Below, piece by piece: positions 25,097 to 37,827 of a DNA stretch of 64,000 nucleotides. Position 1 is the stretch's first letter. Each line of letters begins with the position of its first letter. The translations under genes and the position numbers were made by a program. The notes under the pieces were generated by a model. That model saw nothing but the letters and a program-made list of their open reading frames with translations. It was not told the origin of the DNA and ran no database searches. This stretch comes from Amblyornis subalaris (lineage: Eukaryota; Chordata; Aves; Passeriformes; Ptilonorhynchidae), in contig JACAXG010000070.1 of the NCBI GenBank assembly GCA_018881555.1, forward strand, positions 248,001 to 312,000, read 5' to 3'.

Positions 25097-26738
25097 GTAT
25101 GGACAGGTTTCCATTTAATTCTAGCTACATGGAACAAGTGAACACTATTTTCATTATAACACTTCCAAAGAGACTCTGCAGCTAAAACATTGATTTCCCC
25201 TTCAATACATGTCAGCTTGAGGGCACTTTTCAACTAACACGTTGATCCCTGAAGCAACTTTGATTTTAGAAAGTGTTTTTGTATAACAGTTAGCAATCAG
25301 CTTCTCAAGAGGGCTCTCATTTATGGTGCATGACTTCATTCTGGACATTTCTCAAATTAGCTGACACTGAGATGCTACAGCTTCTCATAATGAGGAAGTG
25401 CTATTTATTCCGTTAGCATATGGTGCAACCTTTCTGCTGTCCATTGAGGAATACAAGAGTTGCCAAGGGATGGTACCACTTCATAATTATTTAGAGCCTC
25501 TAAAATTAACACCTTCACCCCCATATTTTGCATATGGGCAAAATTCTTCTGAATTCCATTTGCTGTTGATTTCTTCCTGAGAATCTCTAGTTAGCCCCAT
25601 GACCTCAAACACCTCCAAAAAACACATTTAAAGGCAAATTACCAGGATTTTTAAAAACTGTGCATCTTATTATTCAACTACACAAAGATAAGAGATCCAG
25701 GACAAACTGCAATCTTCTAATCAATGCAAATCAGTCAAGGAATGAGACAAAGGGAACTCAGTAGGCATCTCAGGCATCATTTGCAATGAAGTCCTGTTTC
25801 AACTCACTTATGAAGTTATATGCCATCCCTTCAAGGCACTGCACTGAAGACAAGTGAAATGTATTTTGGAACTTAGTTTGATTAAATATCTGGGTTTACA
25901 TTTTAATTTAGAGAGGGCATTGTCTTAATTGCGAGAGCCTTTTCATGCTTTGCATGAAAAAGAAACAATTAGAACAATCTGAAACAAAATGAGCGTGAAA
26001 TTTCTCCACCATCCCACATGCCACTGCAGCAAGTGCAAGGATATGTAACAGATGGTCATTTAACTTACATTCTCAGTTATTAAACACTACTTGAAGGTCC
26101 ATGAAACTCTATTCTACTGGAAACACTGTATAAATTACTCTGTATCCACAATGCTAGGGATTAATCTGACCTTTCTCTAGGGCATGGTACATTCCTGCTC
26201 AAAGTCACTCAAATACAGACCTAAAATTACTTCAGCTGTTCTTCTAGTCTCAAATTCTAGATTTACATCTTTTGTAGGTGACTTGGAAAGTGTCACTAAT
26301 CTACCTTATTGTTCCTTTATGACAAACACCATGGAGTTCATGGGTACCCCATGAAAAAAACAAAAGCACATTGACAGATTAAGGTACTAATAAACAGTCA
26401 TGAGAACCCAGGGTCTGAGAATCCTGGTCAGCCCAAGAGGGAGACAAAAAGGCTGAAGTACTGTTTCACACGGTTGGTATCTGTGCCTGTTGCATCCAAT
26501 TTATGTAACAACTTTTGCCTATTCTTATAAATTGCTTCAATAGCTCCTGGAAATGACAATACATAACACTGGGACACTGTTTTTAATTCTCTGCCTGGAA
26601 AAAATAAAATAGTGAGAACTTGGTCAAATACTGATTTTACCCAAAGTAATTGCTTGCCTTATGACAAGCTACAAATTCTTTACTATGTATATCACAATAA
26701 TTGTATGTAAATTAAGATGATTTCTGAAATCCATCATT

Positions 26739-26744
26739 ACAGCT
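26739..26744. repeat. Target-site duplication (left copy) of the 365-bp LTR
   Basis: The sequence ACAGCT is repeated exactly at 27110-27115 and abuts the LTR terminus. Confidence 0.85.
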
Positions 26745-26867
26745 TGTTGCCTCGCGAATGGAGGCAGGCGCCCTGGATCTGAGACGACAGCACGGCGACC
26801 CGGCCTTTCCCGGGTCACTCGGGCCAAAGACACACTGCACCACTATGGTGGATGGACGNAAATGGCG

Positions 26868-26873
26868 TTTATT
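26868..26873 (-). terminator. Poly(A) signal of the 365-bp LTR
   Basis: AATAAA on the minus strand is followed directly by CGCCATTT. It is in the same orientation as ZFAND3, so premature polyadenylation in intron 2 is possible but unproven. Confidence 0.7.
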
Positions 26874-26888
26874 ATCTTATCTTTTGGG

Positions 26889-26896
26889 TTTAAATA
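26889..26896 (-). promoter_or_regulatory. TATA box of the 365-bp LTR
   Basis: TATTTAAA on the minus strand sits just upstream of the LTR poly(A) signal and presumed cap site. It matches the alpharetroviral U3/R layout. Confidence 0.7.
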
Positions 26897-27109
26897 GTGG
26901 GGGCTTTACTACGTCAGGAAAAGGGGACTGTGGGATAGCTGGAGTTAGTAAGGAGTGGAAAACTACTGGGTTTTAGGAGGAGGCACATGCATACTTCGGG
27001 TGATTGCTTATCTTTTGGGAGGGTTTAGGGTTAGGGAGAAGTTTCGGCTCTGCTATTGCCTTCCCGTGACATCCCGTGATCTTCCGTTCGCCTGTCCCTG
27101 CCTGTCACA

Positions 27110-27115
27110 ACAGCT
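27110..27115. repeat. Target-site duplication (right copy) of the 365-bp LTR
   Basis: The sequence ACAGCT is identical to the left copy. Choosing this 6-bp repeat fixes the LTR end at 27109 (CA) rather than at the nearby CAACA ending at 27112. Confidence 0.85.
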
Positions 27116-27673
27116 AACCTAATTACTTTATTTAATGTACTATGATCCTTGTAAACAGCATAGAGGATGAAAAGTTGTTTGTTGTTATTATTAAAACCTC
27201 AAGCAAAACTACTCCTGCTTCAAATTTTGGGAGGTATGAAGCAAAATTTCTGTGCTGTCACGTGACATTTAACACCTGGACTATCAAGAAACAACAAACT
27301 TTTCATCATTTTCAGGAACTACACTTGTGCTTGATTGAGCTCGAAGACACAAAAAGTTAAATGAAATGGAATACTGCTATGCAGCATAGAATGAAAATTC
27401 AAAGATATATTTGGCTAGTAATACCATTATGCATTTAGATACATGACTGTGTCAAAGCACACAGAACTTCAAAACAATATTCTTTCATGTAATGACTTCA
27501 ACACACAACAGCCCAAGGAAGCAATAAATATTCCTTGAAGCACTCTGAACTATTAAAAATCTAATTATATTTTCCTTCCTCTTCACAAGTATTTACTTTG
27601 GAATAGCGAGGGTATGTACTTAGACTACTTGCTCATCCTGCTCCTTCCCTGACAACCACATTCCTTCAAATAT
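27116..27673 (-). other. ZFAND3: Intron 2 between the solo LTR and the CR1 pair
   Basis: This is AT-rich sequence with no recognisable exon or repeat. The 72-codon frame at 27142-27360 resembles nothing that I recognise and is treated as chance. Confidence 0.5.
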
Positions 27674-27994
27674 GGGCAACGGGCACAAACTGAAACACAG
27701 AAGATTCCACCCAAATATGAAGAAAAACCAAGGGAATGGCCTGAAGTTGTGTCCAGGGAGGTTTAGGTTAGATATTAGAAAAAGTTTCTTCACCCAGAGG
27801 GTGGCTGGGCACTGGAACAGGCTCCCCAGGGAAGCGGTCACAGCACCAGCCTGATAAAGGTCAAGAAGCTTTTGGACAATGCCCTTGGGCACATGGTGTG
27901 ACTCTTGAGCATGGTCCTTGACAGGGCCAGGATTTGGACCTGATGATCCTTTTGAGTCCCTTCCAAATCAGCATATTCTGTGGTACTGATTCTG
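27674..27994 (+). mobile_element. CR1 LINE, 5'-truncated 3' end (first of a pair)
   Basis: In the + direction this shows the conserved CR1 tail: GGCACAAACTGAAACACAG, then TTAGATATTAGAAAAAGTTT, CACTGGAACAGGCTCCCCAG, a CTTTTGGACAATGC-type segment, GATGATCC and CCCTTCCAAATCAG. It ends in degenerate ATTCTGTG-like repeats at 27974-27994. The 'leg' of stop-filled C-terminal reverse-transcriptase region and 3' UTR is all that remains. CR1 elements are typically 5'-truncated, so only the 3' few hundred bases are present. It is antisense to ZFAND3. Frames of 60-90 codons here are CR1 remnants. Confidence 0.88.
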
Positions 27995-28198
27995 CGAACA
28001 CTTTTCACTATGATGGTGACTGAGCACTGGCACAGGTTGTCCAGGCAGGTTGCAGAGTCCCCATCCTTGGAGCTATTCAAAACCATCTGAACATGGTCCT
28101 GGGCAACCAGCTGTAGGTGGCCCTACTTGAGGAGGGGGCTTGGATCAGATGACCTCCAGAGATCCCTTCTGACCTCAAGCATTCTTGTGATTCTGTGA
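27995..28198 (+). mobile_element. CR1 LINE, 5'-truncated 3' end (second of a pair)
   Basis: A second, different CR1 tail follows the first without a gap. It has CACTTTTCACTATGATGGTG, GAGCACTGGCACAGGTTGTC, GTCCCCATCCTTGGAG, CATGGTCCTGGGCAAC, GGTGGCCCTACTTGAG, GATGACCTCCAGAG and a terminal ATTCTTGTGATTCTGTG. It has the same + orientation as its neighbour but belongs to a different subfamily, judged by the differing sequence over the equivalent region. It is most simply a separate truncated insertion at the 3' tail of the first element. Confidence 0.88.
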
Positions 28199-31100
28199 AA
28201 TATGCAGCAGTCTGACCAATGGTAAGAATCCTCTCAATGTAAAGCAGTTCTCATTAATTGCAGGTAAGAGTTATCTGCCTGTACTAAGACTGTATTCCTG
28301 ATGCTACTGTTGGAGAGCAGAAACAAACAAAAGATTCAGATACCATACGGAACATCAAATCTTCATGAAAACCACAGGAGAGAACTACTTCTAAATACCC
28401 ACAACCTACGGGTAAATACGATCTCTAAGAAACGGCTGCTGTAAGGGAAGTTGCAGCCCAGCTGATGGTGATGATCTGGCCTGAAATACATTCAGCTTTG
28501 TCATATCCTGGATGCTCTACAGCAATACTGACAGTTCAAACCCTCAGGGAACTACAACTAGTGCTGAACAGAGCAGTCATCATCAGCCAGTAGCACATGG
28601 AACCTGTCCAAACCTCTATCCTGGCTTCTCAGAGAGGAATTTCAGGTGAGATGTCAGATCTTATCTTTGTGAAACCCAGTTATCTGCCAACATGGTACTA
28701 GAAGGCATCTGAAGAGAACCATGGAGAACACACCACAAATTGCCTAAAGCCAGGGTGAAGCTCACCTGCATCGCACAGACTCTTCCCCAGAGTCAATTCA
28801 ATTCTGTGTAATAAATTTCTACAGAAACTAAACCCTCTGCAAATATTATCAGTATCTTCTCTAAAGGCAAGGTACACTCTGGTGATGTAGCCTTCACTAA
28901 TATAAATATAGAGCAGAGAATAAAATAACGTACTTAGTAACAACCCTACAGGACTTACCTTGGGGAAATAAAGAACAAACCACCCATAGCAGATGCTAAT
29001 CAGATCGCTTCCTTAATTTCAAGCATTACAATAAGGAGAACTACATATAAAACAATAACCCATACTAAGAAGGTAAATTCATTAGAAAATGTCACAATTG
29101 AGCCAATATAATCAGCATTCAAGGACACTGTGAAAACACTATATTTAGGGCAGACAAGTAGCTAGCTGGAACACAATATGCACTAGAGGATGATACAACG
29201 CTACAGAGAATTAAATTAGGAGAATGCCTGTGCTCTTGCTGAGTAAAACACTACCATGAAGGGCTGCCAACAGCTTGGAAGCACTGTTCTGTACATTTTA
29301 TTTAAATACAAATAGACACACTTTAAACACACTAGGCATAAGTTTTTGCAATCAATATAGCAAAGACAAGTACCACATATGAAATGAAGAAAAAAAAATT
29401 AGGGATAATTTAAATGAGAAATACACAGCATAATAAAACAAGGATGCAAAAAACCAAATGGGTACCAGGTGTATGAAAATATTTAAATACTATGAAATGG
29501 TTTTAAAAATTATCAAAGTAGTGCAAATTTATATTGTAATCTGCTGCTCAAACCCAAAAAGTAAAATGTACAGTTTTAATTATATTATCAGTATAAATGG
29601 AAAAACTGCTTTAAACTATGCCTTTTTGTGTCTGCAGATAGGAGATTTTCATAGAGAATGAAAGTCCAACTTAATATTGTATGTTGATGTTCTCATGCAA
29701 CTGGGAATTGGTTTTTTCTTCTCTTTACATGTTTCACTAAACACTTCTATAATGTATATTTTCTATATTCCACATCTGAATTGCACCTTCCAGAAGGGAA
29801 AACCTGTATGCAGGTAGGATGTACTTTCACACACAGCAGAATAAATGCATGAGAGATGGCACGAAACAGAACCCACTGCAGAAATTTCTAGTTTGATTTG
29901 CCTAAGGCTACAGAAATAGAGAATTATTTCCAAGAACCTGAACTAAAACTCTGAATAATCCCTTTTGATACAAATTAATTTTTCTACACCAACGCAACAG
30001 AAGCAAAGATCTGTGTCAGGTTGACAAATTAAATTTCTATTAAGAAGCTTCTTAAGTTGAGAAAAATCTGGTTAATGGAATCTCAGCAAGAGTCAACAGC
30101 TTCCACTATGGCCCTGACACGAGAGAGTGCATCAATAGAACTAATATTATTTTAGAGATGTCTCCAGCACTGTGGTTCTGCCATCTTCCCTTTTCTGTTT
30201 TCACCTCTCACTCTCCCATTAATTCACTGTCAAACACAATGTAGCTGATCAATTCCTATCTCCCTATCAGCAAGGGAGAGATTTTCTATTTAGAACTATT
30301 GAGGTAGTAGAGGGCACATTTCAGGCCATGCTGAACACATTTTCCCCTCCCTTTTTAAACAGATGCATAATGTCCTAACATGTTTAATGAGCCTTTTACC
30401 AGGGAAAGAAGATAAATTATGCACAGAATATGCATAAAGTAGAGAATGTCCTCTTGCAGAAGTCCATCCAGAACTCCAATAAGACATGAACACATTGTGT
30501 TATTCTGTCAAGTGTTTCATATATGTTGTTAGAAATAAATTAGAAAGTAGATGAAAATGTATTTTACTGATAAAACATCTCATTACTGCAAAACACAATG
30601 ACAGGTAACAAGAATAAAATATTCCAGTACTTACTCCTAGAAAGCCGTGTAGTCTTCAATCAAGGAATGAAACTTGAAATGAGGAATATTTCCTCTATTT
30701 ACTAAGATTGGGATAGTTGTCACTTATTTCCATGGAAACAGCCAAATCAGAGGGGTGGAAAGTGTCTGAGAAACTTATATAACTATAAGGGAAACTTATA
30801 TAAATAAATGGTGTGCACACATGCACACACACTTCCTTCTTTCTCCTAAGACACCCACAACCATCTAAAACAATCTGGAAACCAGAAAAAAATCTATTTC
30901 ATCAAATTATGACAAATGAAAAGTCTTTGGAAAGAAGTTGGCTCTCAGCATTAAAAACCAGTACATTATGCACTAAGAAGAAAATCAAGCAACAGTTTCA
31001 ATGGTTTGCCACCATCAGTATTTCCAGAAGCTATTACACCCTACATGGTTTTACAGGACAAGAATGCCTTTTACAGCCCCAGGCAGAAAACCCTTCCCCA

Positions 31101-33954
31101 GTGCCACCTAGACTGAGTTCTGCACTTCCACTGCTCTTGGAATTCATTATCTTGCTTTGATGAACGCAAGAAAATCTGAATGCTTACTAGAGGAGTTTCT
31201 GTTCAGAAAGGAAANAAAGGAACAATTCTTTTTACAACAGTTTACTCTCAACAAATCCAAAATATGCTATATATGGGGCCATCTGATCAAGAAAAAAACT
31301 GATGTGTACATGCTTATATACTTCAGGAGCATTAGCTGAACACTTTTTGCTCACAACATTCCAGGCTTTACCTCCTGATTAAAACCTGCATCTGTTACTT
31401 CAATGAATTCTGTGCCTTGCTTTAACCTGCACTGACACTTTTTCATAAATTGTTCCTCTCTATGACAGCAGAAGTCAAAAAGAGAGAAGACTCTAAGTCC
31501 ATGTATAAAGAGGCAGTTCTTTGTAAGGTGGTATTTCAAACCAAACACACATTTGTGATCAAAACTTGTCCCACTCTCCTGCACCATGCAAGAAACTCCC
31601 CTTAAAAGCCCACATGAACTCCACATTGAGAAGAGGAACCAGAATTCATCCTTTCAAAATGGAATCTTCTCCTTTTTTCCACAGTCTATTCAGTTATGTA
31701 TTTCTATGCTATCTGAGATTGTGATCATGAACAAGTAAGATCAATAGACGTTGAACGATGCCAATGAAAAGAACACTCTGTAAGCAGGGTGACTCCTTAG
31801 ACTGAGCTGGATGAAGCACCTGTCCCCTCTCCTCGTTTCAATGTTAAAGAAATCTACTCTGTGCCTCACTTTTACTCATACAGTACACAGCTCCGTCTTT
31901 GACTGAAGCACACAGAAATTACAAAGCCAACTGCCTAAATAGTGGAAAATCCACACAATGAAATTCCATAAACACTATTGCCATGGTAAAACAAAACTGA
32001 AATTAGCATTCAGTTTTTTTCATTTTTAATGAAGATGACCTAGAAGATTTATTATTGCGATTAGAGCACTAGGGAGTAAAGAATTTTTTCAGGCTTCCTA
32101 GTAACTTTTCATCACCAGTGGTATCACATGGTACCACCAACTCATGCAGACTCAACTGCTTTTAAATTTACTAATTACTGAATAGCTTTGCTGAGCTCGA
32201 AGAGAGTAGTGTCATTTTCGAACCCAGCTGCCAACCCTACGTAAGTGAATACAGCACTATTGTTTAATGCTTGTGAGAAATTTGACAGGAATGGTGTGAA
32301 ATACTGGCCTGCTGAAAATAAACAGCAACTCAGATTTTCATTAATATGTTTAAATTGAATCCTAACATTCAATATAAATTCTCAAATTTTTATTTCACAC
32401 AATTCTCTCATCTCTTTAGCCCTGTGGATACAGCTCTGCATATCCACTTCACTGGCTACTGGCAGAACATAAGCTACAGCTGCGATTCCCCCAGAATGCC
32501 CAGGGGAGAGAGATACAAGCTATGGAACAAAAATTAAAATTAAATATTAAAGATTTTCAAAAGGGAGCACAGTTTCTCTACAGATTCTCTTCCAGTTAGC
32601 TACTATACCTTTCAGAATTCCTCTGTTAGTACCTAGTAAATTAACCTCACCCTAAATTTTTAATCATGGAGCAGTCCCATATCACAAACATACACTATTG
32701 CCAGGTTAGAGTTAAGAAAATAATTTTTAGTTTCTTTAGAAAAGTAATAAGCATATATTTAGAAAAAAAAATTCACTCTACTCATAGCCCAGTACATTTC
32801 AAGCATGAACATATCTGAAAGCCTCAGTCAGAAACTGAAACAGTTTCTCATTATAAGAGTTAAAAGAAAAGGCCCGATCAATTTAAACACCAGAGAGCAG
32901 AGATGCAGAAAAAGCCTTCAAAAATGCAGTTCACATTCATACCTACATGGAAGAAGATGACAGGGCAAGCATTATCACAAATGACTTATCACATTAATGA
33001 AGTATAAAAACTGTTAAGGTTTCACTTATTTTCCCTCAATGAAAAACAGTAGAAGCATGCTGCTTAACATGTTAATGCACATCTGCCTCTCAAAGAACCT
33101 TCACAATATTGGTTTTACAATTCCTGAACAATGTGGCTTCGATTTCAAGAATTTAGAAAGGTTACCAGAGAACACCTGATTTGAAAGGAACACTTTCCAC
33201 TGATCTTACAAGACAGGCAATGTATCATACCCTAGGGATTAACACTGCTTCTCAGAAAGCTATCAGAGATACAAATGCTTTCTTTTAACCACTTTGTACT
33301 GCATTGTGTAAGGTGTTTCCACACTGACAGATGTGTCATCTTCTGAATGAAACCAGAAAACAATAACGGTGGAGGGACAGGAACATGACAAAGAACGATC
33401 TAGTATAAGAGATCTGGTTTGAGCAGAGACCTGTAGACCTGGCAGCACAAATTACTGCCATCTGGAACACAGAGATCCCAAGCTCAGTCCCTCATCAGAT
33501 AAAGGTTTTTCTGTTCAAACAGATTCCCCATTTTCTTTTGTGCATTTCTGTAGATCAAATTGAGTAATATGAGCTTTCATACAAACCTTTAAAAAGATAC
33601 AAAGGTAATGAACCATTCTAAGCTGGGATCAATCACAACTGCCTTCTAAGGCAGGAGCCATAGCCTATGAAGTCAAGTTAGAAAAAGCTAAGTTAGACTA
33701 ACAGTATTGTAAGAATTCCTGAAAGAAGACAAGTCCAAAGTAAGGTACATGACTCAGATACTTCGTGTCTACTGGGTGCCAAGCTACACCTGACATTCTG
33801 TGAAGGTCTCGCTCCTCAGAAGGAAGGAGGATGATTAAAAGGAAAAATATATAAAAAAAAATTGGTCTTACCTCTAACTTATTTTAGACCTAAAAAACTC
33901 ACTTAATGTTTTGTGCTTTATTGGTAAGCTAACATATTAGCAAACATTATGTTT

Positions 33955-33979
33955 TTATTTTAAAATTATTTTAAAATAA
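33955..33979. repeat. AT-only inverted repeat (12-bp arms, 1-nt spacer)
   Basis: TTATTTTAAAAT and its exact reverse complement ATTTTAAAATAA are separated by a single T. It can form a small cruciform or hairpin. With A/T-only composition it may be a chance product of local base bias. Confidence 0.85.
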
Positions 33980-36900
33980 TTTTTTGTTTGTATTTGCAGA
34001 GCAATACTCAGATTTAAAGTACATGTATTTCAATTCCTTTTGGTATTTCATTTGGTAGACATCAGTGAAATGAGTGTTTTCCCTTTGTTCTTTAAAAAGA
34101 TTAAGCAATTCCTTGAACTCATTTGCCTTTAATCCTCAAAATAATTTCTATAGCCCACATCACATACCAAAAAAGTGTATGAGAAATCCCATATCACGTG
34201 CAGATGGACTAGGTCATCAAACTGGTTTTACTTCAATATCTTATGGCTTTTGTAACACAAGCTTTCTTCTTCATAAATGTCATCACAGCAAGAGTCAGTC
34301 CCACCAGAAGAGACACACAACTTGGACTTTTAGTAGAAAAGTTACAAACTACTGCTTTTGTGATCTGAATTTCAGCAGTATCAGCCAGAAAAAGAAACTA
34401 ACCCTAACTTTCCTATCTCAACCTACCACTCCATCCAGTGCATGATTCTACTTTTAACTCCTAGTTAAAACCACCAGTTTGCACCAGTTATAAAAGTTTT
34501 AGGCACAAAACTATTAAAACCGATGTAAAACAAAGAAAAAGAATACTACCTTATCCAGGTCTGCTGTAACTCTACAAGACAGCAAGTAGATGACAGGAGA
34601 CTAGAAAAACTTGTGGAAAACCACAACTGTCCTACAGAACAAACTGAAGATAATTTTCTTTTTGCTCATGTGCTATGTGCTAACCATCCCACTAGGACAA
34701 AAAACCACAACAAATACAAAAGAGTAAATCACCACTTGCCTAAGGAATGCAACACATTCTGAAATGCCCAACTTAAAAACCATCAGAATATTGAGTGCTT
34801 CTGTCTAGGGCTGTTAACTGGTGAATTCTTTGCCATTCACCATTTTTGTTATTGTTGCTGTAAAACTGTAAGTGNTTTCCTTGTACATATCATCCCTCTT
34901 GGCAGAAGTCTGTGTTCCACCCCTTGTCAAATAACAGCTCACCTACATTTATGCCTAAACTTTGTCTGAGGATTGTTAGCCTTCAAGTAGGACGGTGAAA
35001 TTATCATAAGCAAAACAAAGAATTTTCTTCCACATCATCAACCTCTTACTGGTTATGCTGAGCACTCCAGCTCTATCTATATGGATCTAGCTCTTTGCTA
35101 AAGTTAAAAGCAAATACTTCATCTGGAGTACTCTGAAATTTTGATAAAGTATTCAGTAGAAACAGGATTATAAAGTTTATCTTCCATAGGCAAACAGAAA
35201 TTCCTTATCAATAACTTCTAGTTAAGGTTGACCCAAGCTGAATCAGAGCAAAAATCTATAGTGAAAGCATTTGCAAAACGCCACCTCCAAACCTGCACCC
35301 AATTTTGTAAAAAGCCTCTGTTCAAAGCAAACAAGACTAAACCCAACCATCAGGATTGACATTTAATTTCAAACAGCTTTCCCACCTCTTCATACATCAC
35401 ATGAAATTCGCATCACCAAGGAGTGTCACAAGGCAGTTATTGAAAAGGCATTATAATGCTCACTAAAGGTAGAACTCCCAAGAGTTGTCACCCCTTATAA
35501 CACTGGCATGGATAGACACGGGTATCTCCTCTTCCGCAGTCTGCCCATTTTTCAGCGTGGTTTCCACTCATCCTTATCTTCTGCATTCTCCTGATGCCCT
35601 GAATGTTCCAAAAGCACTTTGTCATACATGAAAGCAAATCTAAATCATATATTGATTTTACATTATAATCTTTCTAGTTGAATTCTACTTCAAGCAAAGT
35701 ACTTAAACAATTAATTTTAATATACCAGCAATAAGATTTTTTCTGTTATGTTCCAGTCTGAAGACAAGAACAAATCCAGTAATAGAATGCCAACATTAAT
35801 TTAAGAGGAGACGAAAAATGACTTAATAACACTGCAGAAGGATACCATTCTACAATAGGTCACGAAAGCATAAAATTTTCAACGAGTTCATTCTTGTACC
35901 AGTGTATATTCCCGCTAATAGACCAGGGCACAACTGAAAAATTGTTAATACCTTGCTGCACAAACTAATATAGCAGAAAAAGAAGCTAACTTTTACAGTC
36001 TCTCTTTCCCTGATCAGCAGTAAAACTGGGAAAAGAGGCAGGAAGCCTCCTACTTGCTTTCCCTTGGGCAAAGGGCAGAAAATGAGTTGCAGTTAACCAT
36101 GAAACGCAACTCCATATTAAGCCTCTATTTAATAAGTGATACTAAATACTACCATAGAAACATTCTAGTGAAGAAAGTTGTGTAACTTCTCTGCCCACCT
36201 GAGTCTTTCAGAGAATGGGGAACCAGCGAGGGAGGAAGGTGGCCCAGACATAAGCCAAGCTAAAGGGCTTCCACTGGGAGTCTAGAAGCGAAAGCTTCCT
36301 TCTGGCTAAGCAAAAAGGAAGGCTGGGTAGCAACCGGCAAACATCTCAACCCTTGCAGTTAGTTGCTTACACAAGTTCTACAGCTACTCAGCCTCAAACC
36401 TGATGGAGAGCACAAAACAGAACATGGGATTTCTTCACCTGCTCAAGAATACAATCTCACAGCAGCTTATGATTTTCTTCAATTTTCAGGGCCTGAATTC
36501 TTTTGGATTTCACTAAGAAATGAGAAATGGAAGAAATAGGCTCTAATCTGGCAGCTCTAGAAAGACTTGTCAGATTTTAAACTTAGTAAATGTTATACCA
36601 ATCCTGTTTCACAAAGGACTAATTTTAACCAAAATGTTTTATAAATTGGTGAACATGTTTAAAGACGAATTCTCAGTCACTGTTCACATTTAATCATGAA
36701 ATTTAGAACTTCTTTTTGTTAAGTAAAAAAAATAAGGAATATCTACACACATTCACAAAATAATTAAGCTTAGTATTTGTCCTGTTTGCTGGACACTTCT
36801 TGTTTTCTAGCTCATTTGTCTATTTATAGTTTAGAAATACAGTAAACTGGAATTACAAAGAAAGTTCACAAATACAAGAACTTAAAATTGATTACTTAAG

Positions 36901-37776
36901 TTAAATAAGAAGTTACCTCAAATGCTTTGTATTTATTTAGAGCCACTACAATTATTAGTAAAAATGACTGCTTTCATGTTAATAAAATTTTAGTAAAAAT
37001 TCCTTCACAGAAATCATCTTCAAGTTGAATTTATATAACATCACACCAATACAATTATCTGCTTAGCTTTTTTTTTTAATATAAAGTAGCTAGACTTTTA
37101 TTTGAATACCTTGCTAAGTCTAACTATAGAACAAGCTGCCATAGTAGGATACAAGGTTTCGTACTTCCATTATTTTCTGAAGTCTCCTAAAAGAAGATAC
37201 ACTCTCAAGTCCTACTGACATCATCATCTTCAGAAGTCAAAAGTGAATGAGCCATACATTTTTCTTCCTTGTAAGTTAAGGCACAGCTAATTTCTCGGGC
37301 TCAGGTGTGTGGATGGAGTCACAACTGACCATTCTCTCTGCAGGGAGTTACTGCAGTTTGCTGTATGAAAGAGAAAGCAGTTTCAAGTTAAAATAATTAC
37401 TTCTGCTCTCCTGTAAATGGATATTCTGTACTTTGCTACAGTACCTGCAGAAAGGCCACAATAAATATCTTAAAATTCCCTTCACCAAGGCATGGTCAGC
37501 AGTACAGTGCTGCTCACAATGTCAGATGTTTATGCAGCACTAACTCACAGTAAATATCTTGTAAATCAAGAGCAAAATAGCTTTCATTCTGTCAAAAAAG
37601 AGCTCAAGTGGGAACAAATACATGAAATCTGACCTTTACATCAACAAAAGCTCGTTTAGTTACTACCAAGAAAAACAGGTTCTGTTACAAAAGCTTTCAG
37701 CACTCTGCATTTCTAAATCTACTTGATGAATATTCCTATATATTCTTCCTCAACTAAAGCACACCAGGACCCTTTC

Positions 37777-37827
37777 AAAGAAAGAAAAAAGAAAAAAAAA
37801 AAAGAGGGGAAAACAAAAAAAAAAGGA
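37777..37827 (+). repeat. A-rich low-complexity tract
   Basis: This purine/A-rich stretch has A runs interrupted by G. On the ZFAND3-sense strand it is a T-rich tract that could look like a splice polypyrimidine tract. No recognised retroelement body is attached. Confidence 0.7.

Larger units (their letters stand above)
4987..26738 (-). other. ZFAND3: ZFAND3 intron 2, long segment of mostly unique DNA
   Basis: These 21.8 kb lie between the two target-duplicated LTRs. I see AT-rich sequence with short low-complexity tracts: C/A-rich 5001-5058, A-rich 7711-7778, (AT)n(AC)n 13069-13096, and TA/CA plus a C run at 25053-25096. No coding exon, RNA gene or clear transposon was recognised. The 60-108 codon frames have no family resemblance that I can name. 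Very old, degraded repeats could be present that cannot be recognised by eye. Confidence 0.55.
26745..27109 (-). mobile_element. Alpharetrovirus-like solo LTR (365 bp), same strand as ZFAND3
   Basis: Read on the minus strand, the element begins TGTGACAGG and ends GAGGCAACA, the TG...CA pattern. It is bounded by a perfect 6-bp direct repeat ACAGCT (26739-26744 and 27110-27115). On the minus strand a TATTTAAA box (26889-26896) is followed 15 nt later by AATAAACGCCATTT (signal 26868-26873). A poly(A) signal immediately before GCCATTT, at the presumed start of R, is the arrangement known from avian alpharetroviral LTRs. The 365-bp length and 6-bp duplication fit that group. A GC-rich R/U5 covers 26745-26860. 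No internal retroviral sequence is present, so this is a solo LTR. It lies in ZFAND3 intron 2 in the sense orientation, where its poly(A) signal could in principle affect the host transcript. Confidence 0.87.

Noticed and set aside
26745..27112. Alternative LTR end at CAACA (27112), giving TGTTG...CAACA
   Set aside because: That choice leaves only a 3-bp flanking match (GCT), whereas ending at 27109 gives a perfect 6-bp duplication.
27324..27336. TTGTGCTTGAT resembles the start of miR-218
   Set aside because: The match stops after 11 bases and there is no hairpin partner nearby.
27620..28086. Overlapping 60-90 codon frames on both strands
   Set aside because: They are remnants of the two CR1 tails and carry no intact reverse transcriptase motif.
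30299..30320. TGAGGTAGTAG matches the first 11 bases of let-7
   Set aside because: The rest of the mature sequence differs and no complementary arm follows within hairpin distance, so it is not a microRNA gene.
34074..34445. 123-codon open frame on the + strand, the longest in the window
   Set aside because: No recognisable domain, no conserved motif and composition like its AT-rich surroundings; it lies in intron on the strand opposite to ZFAND3.
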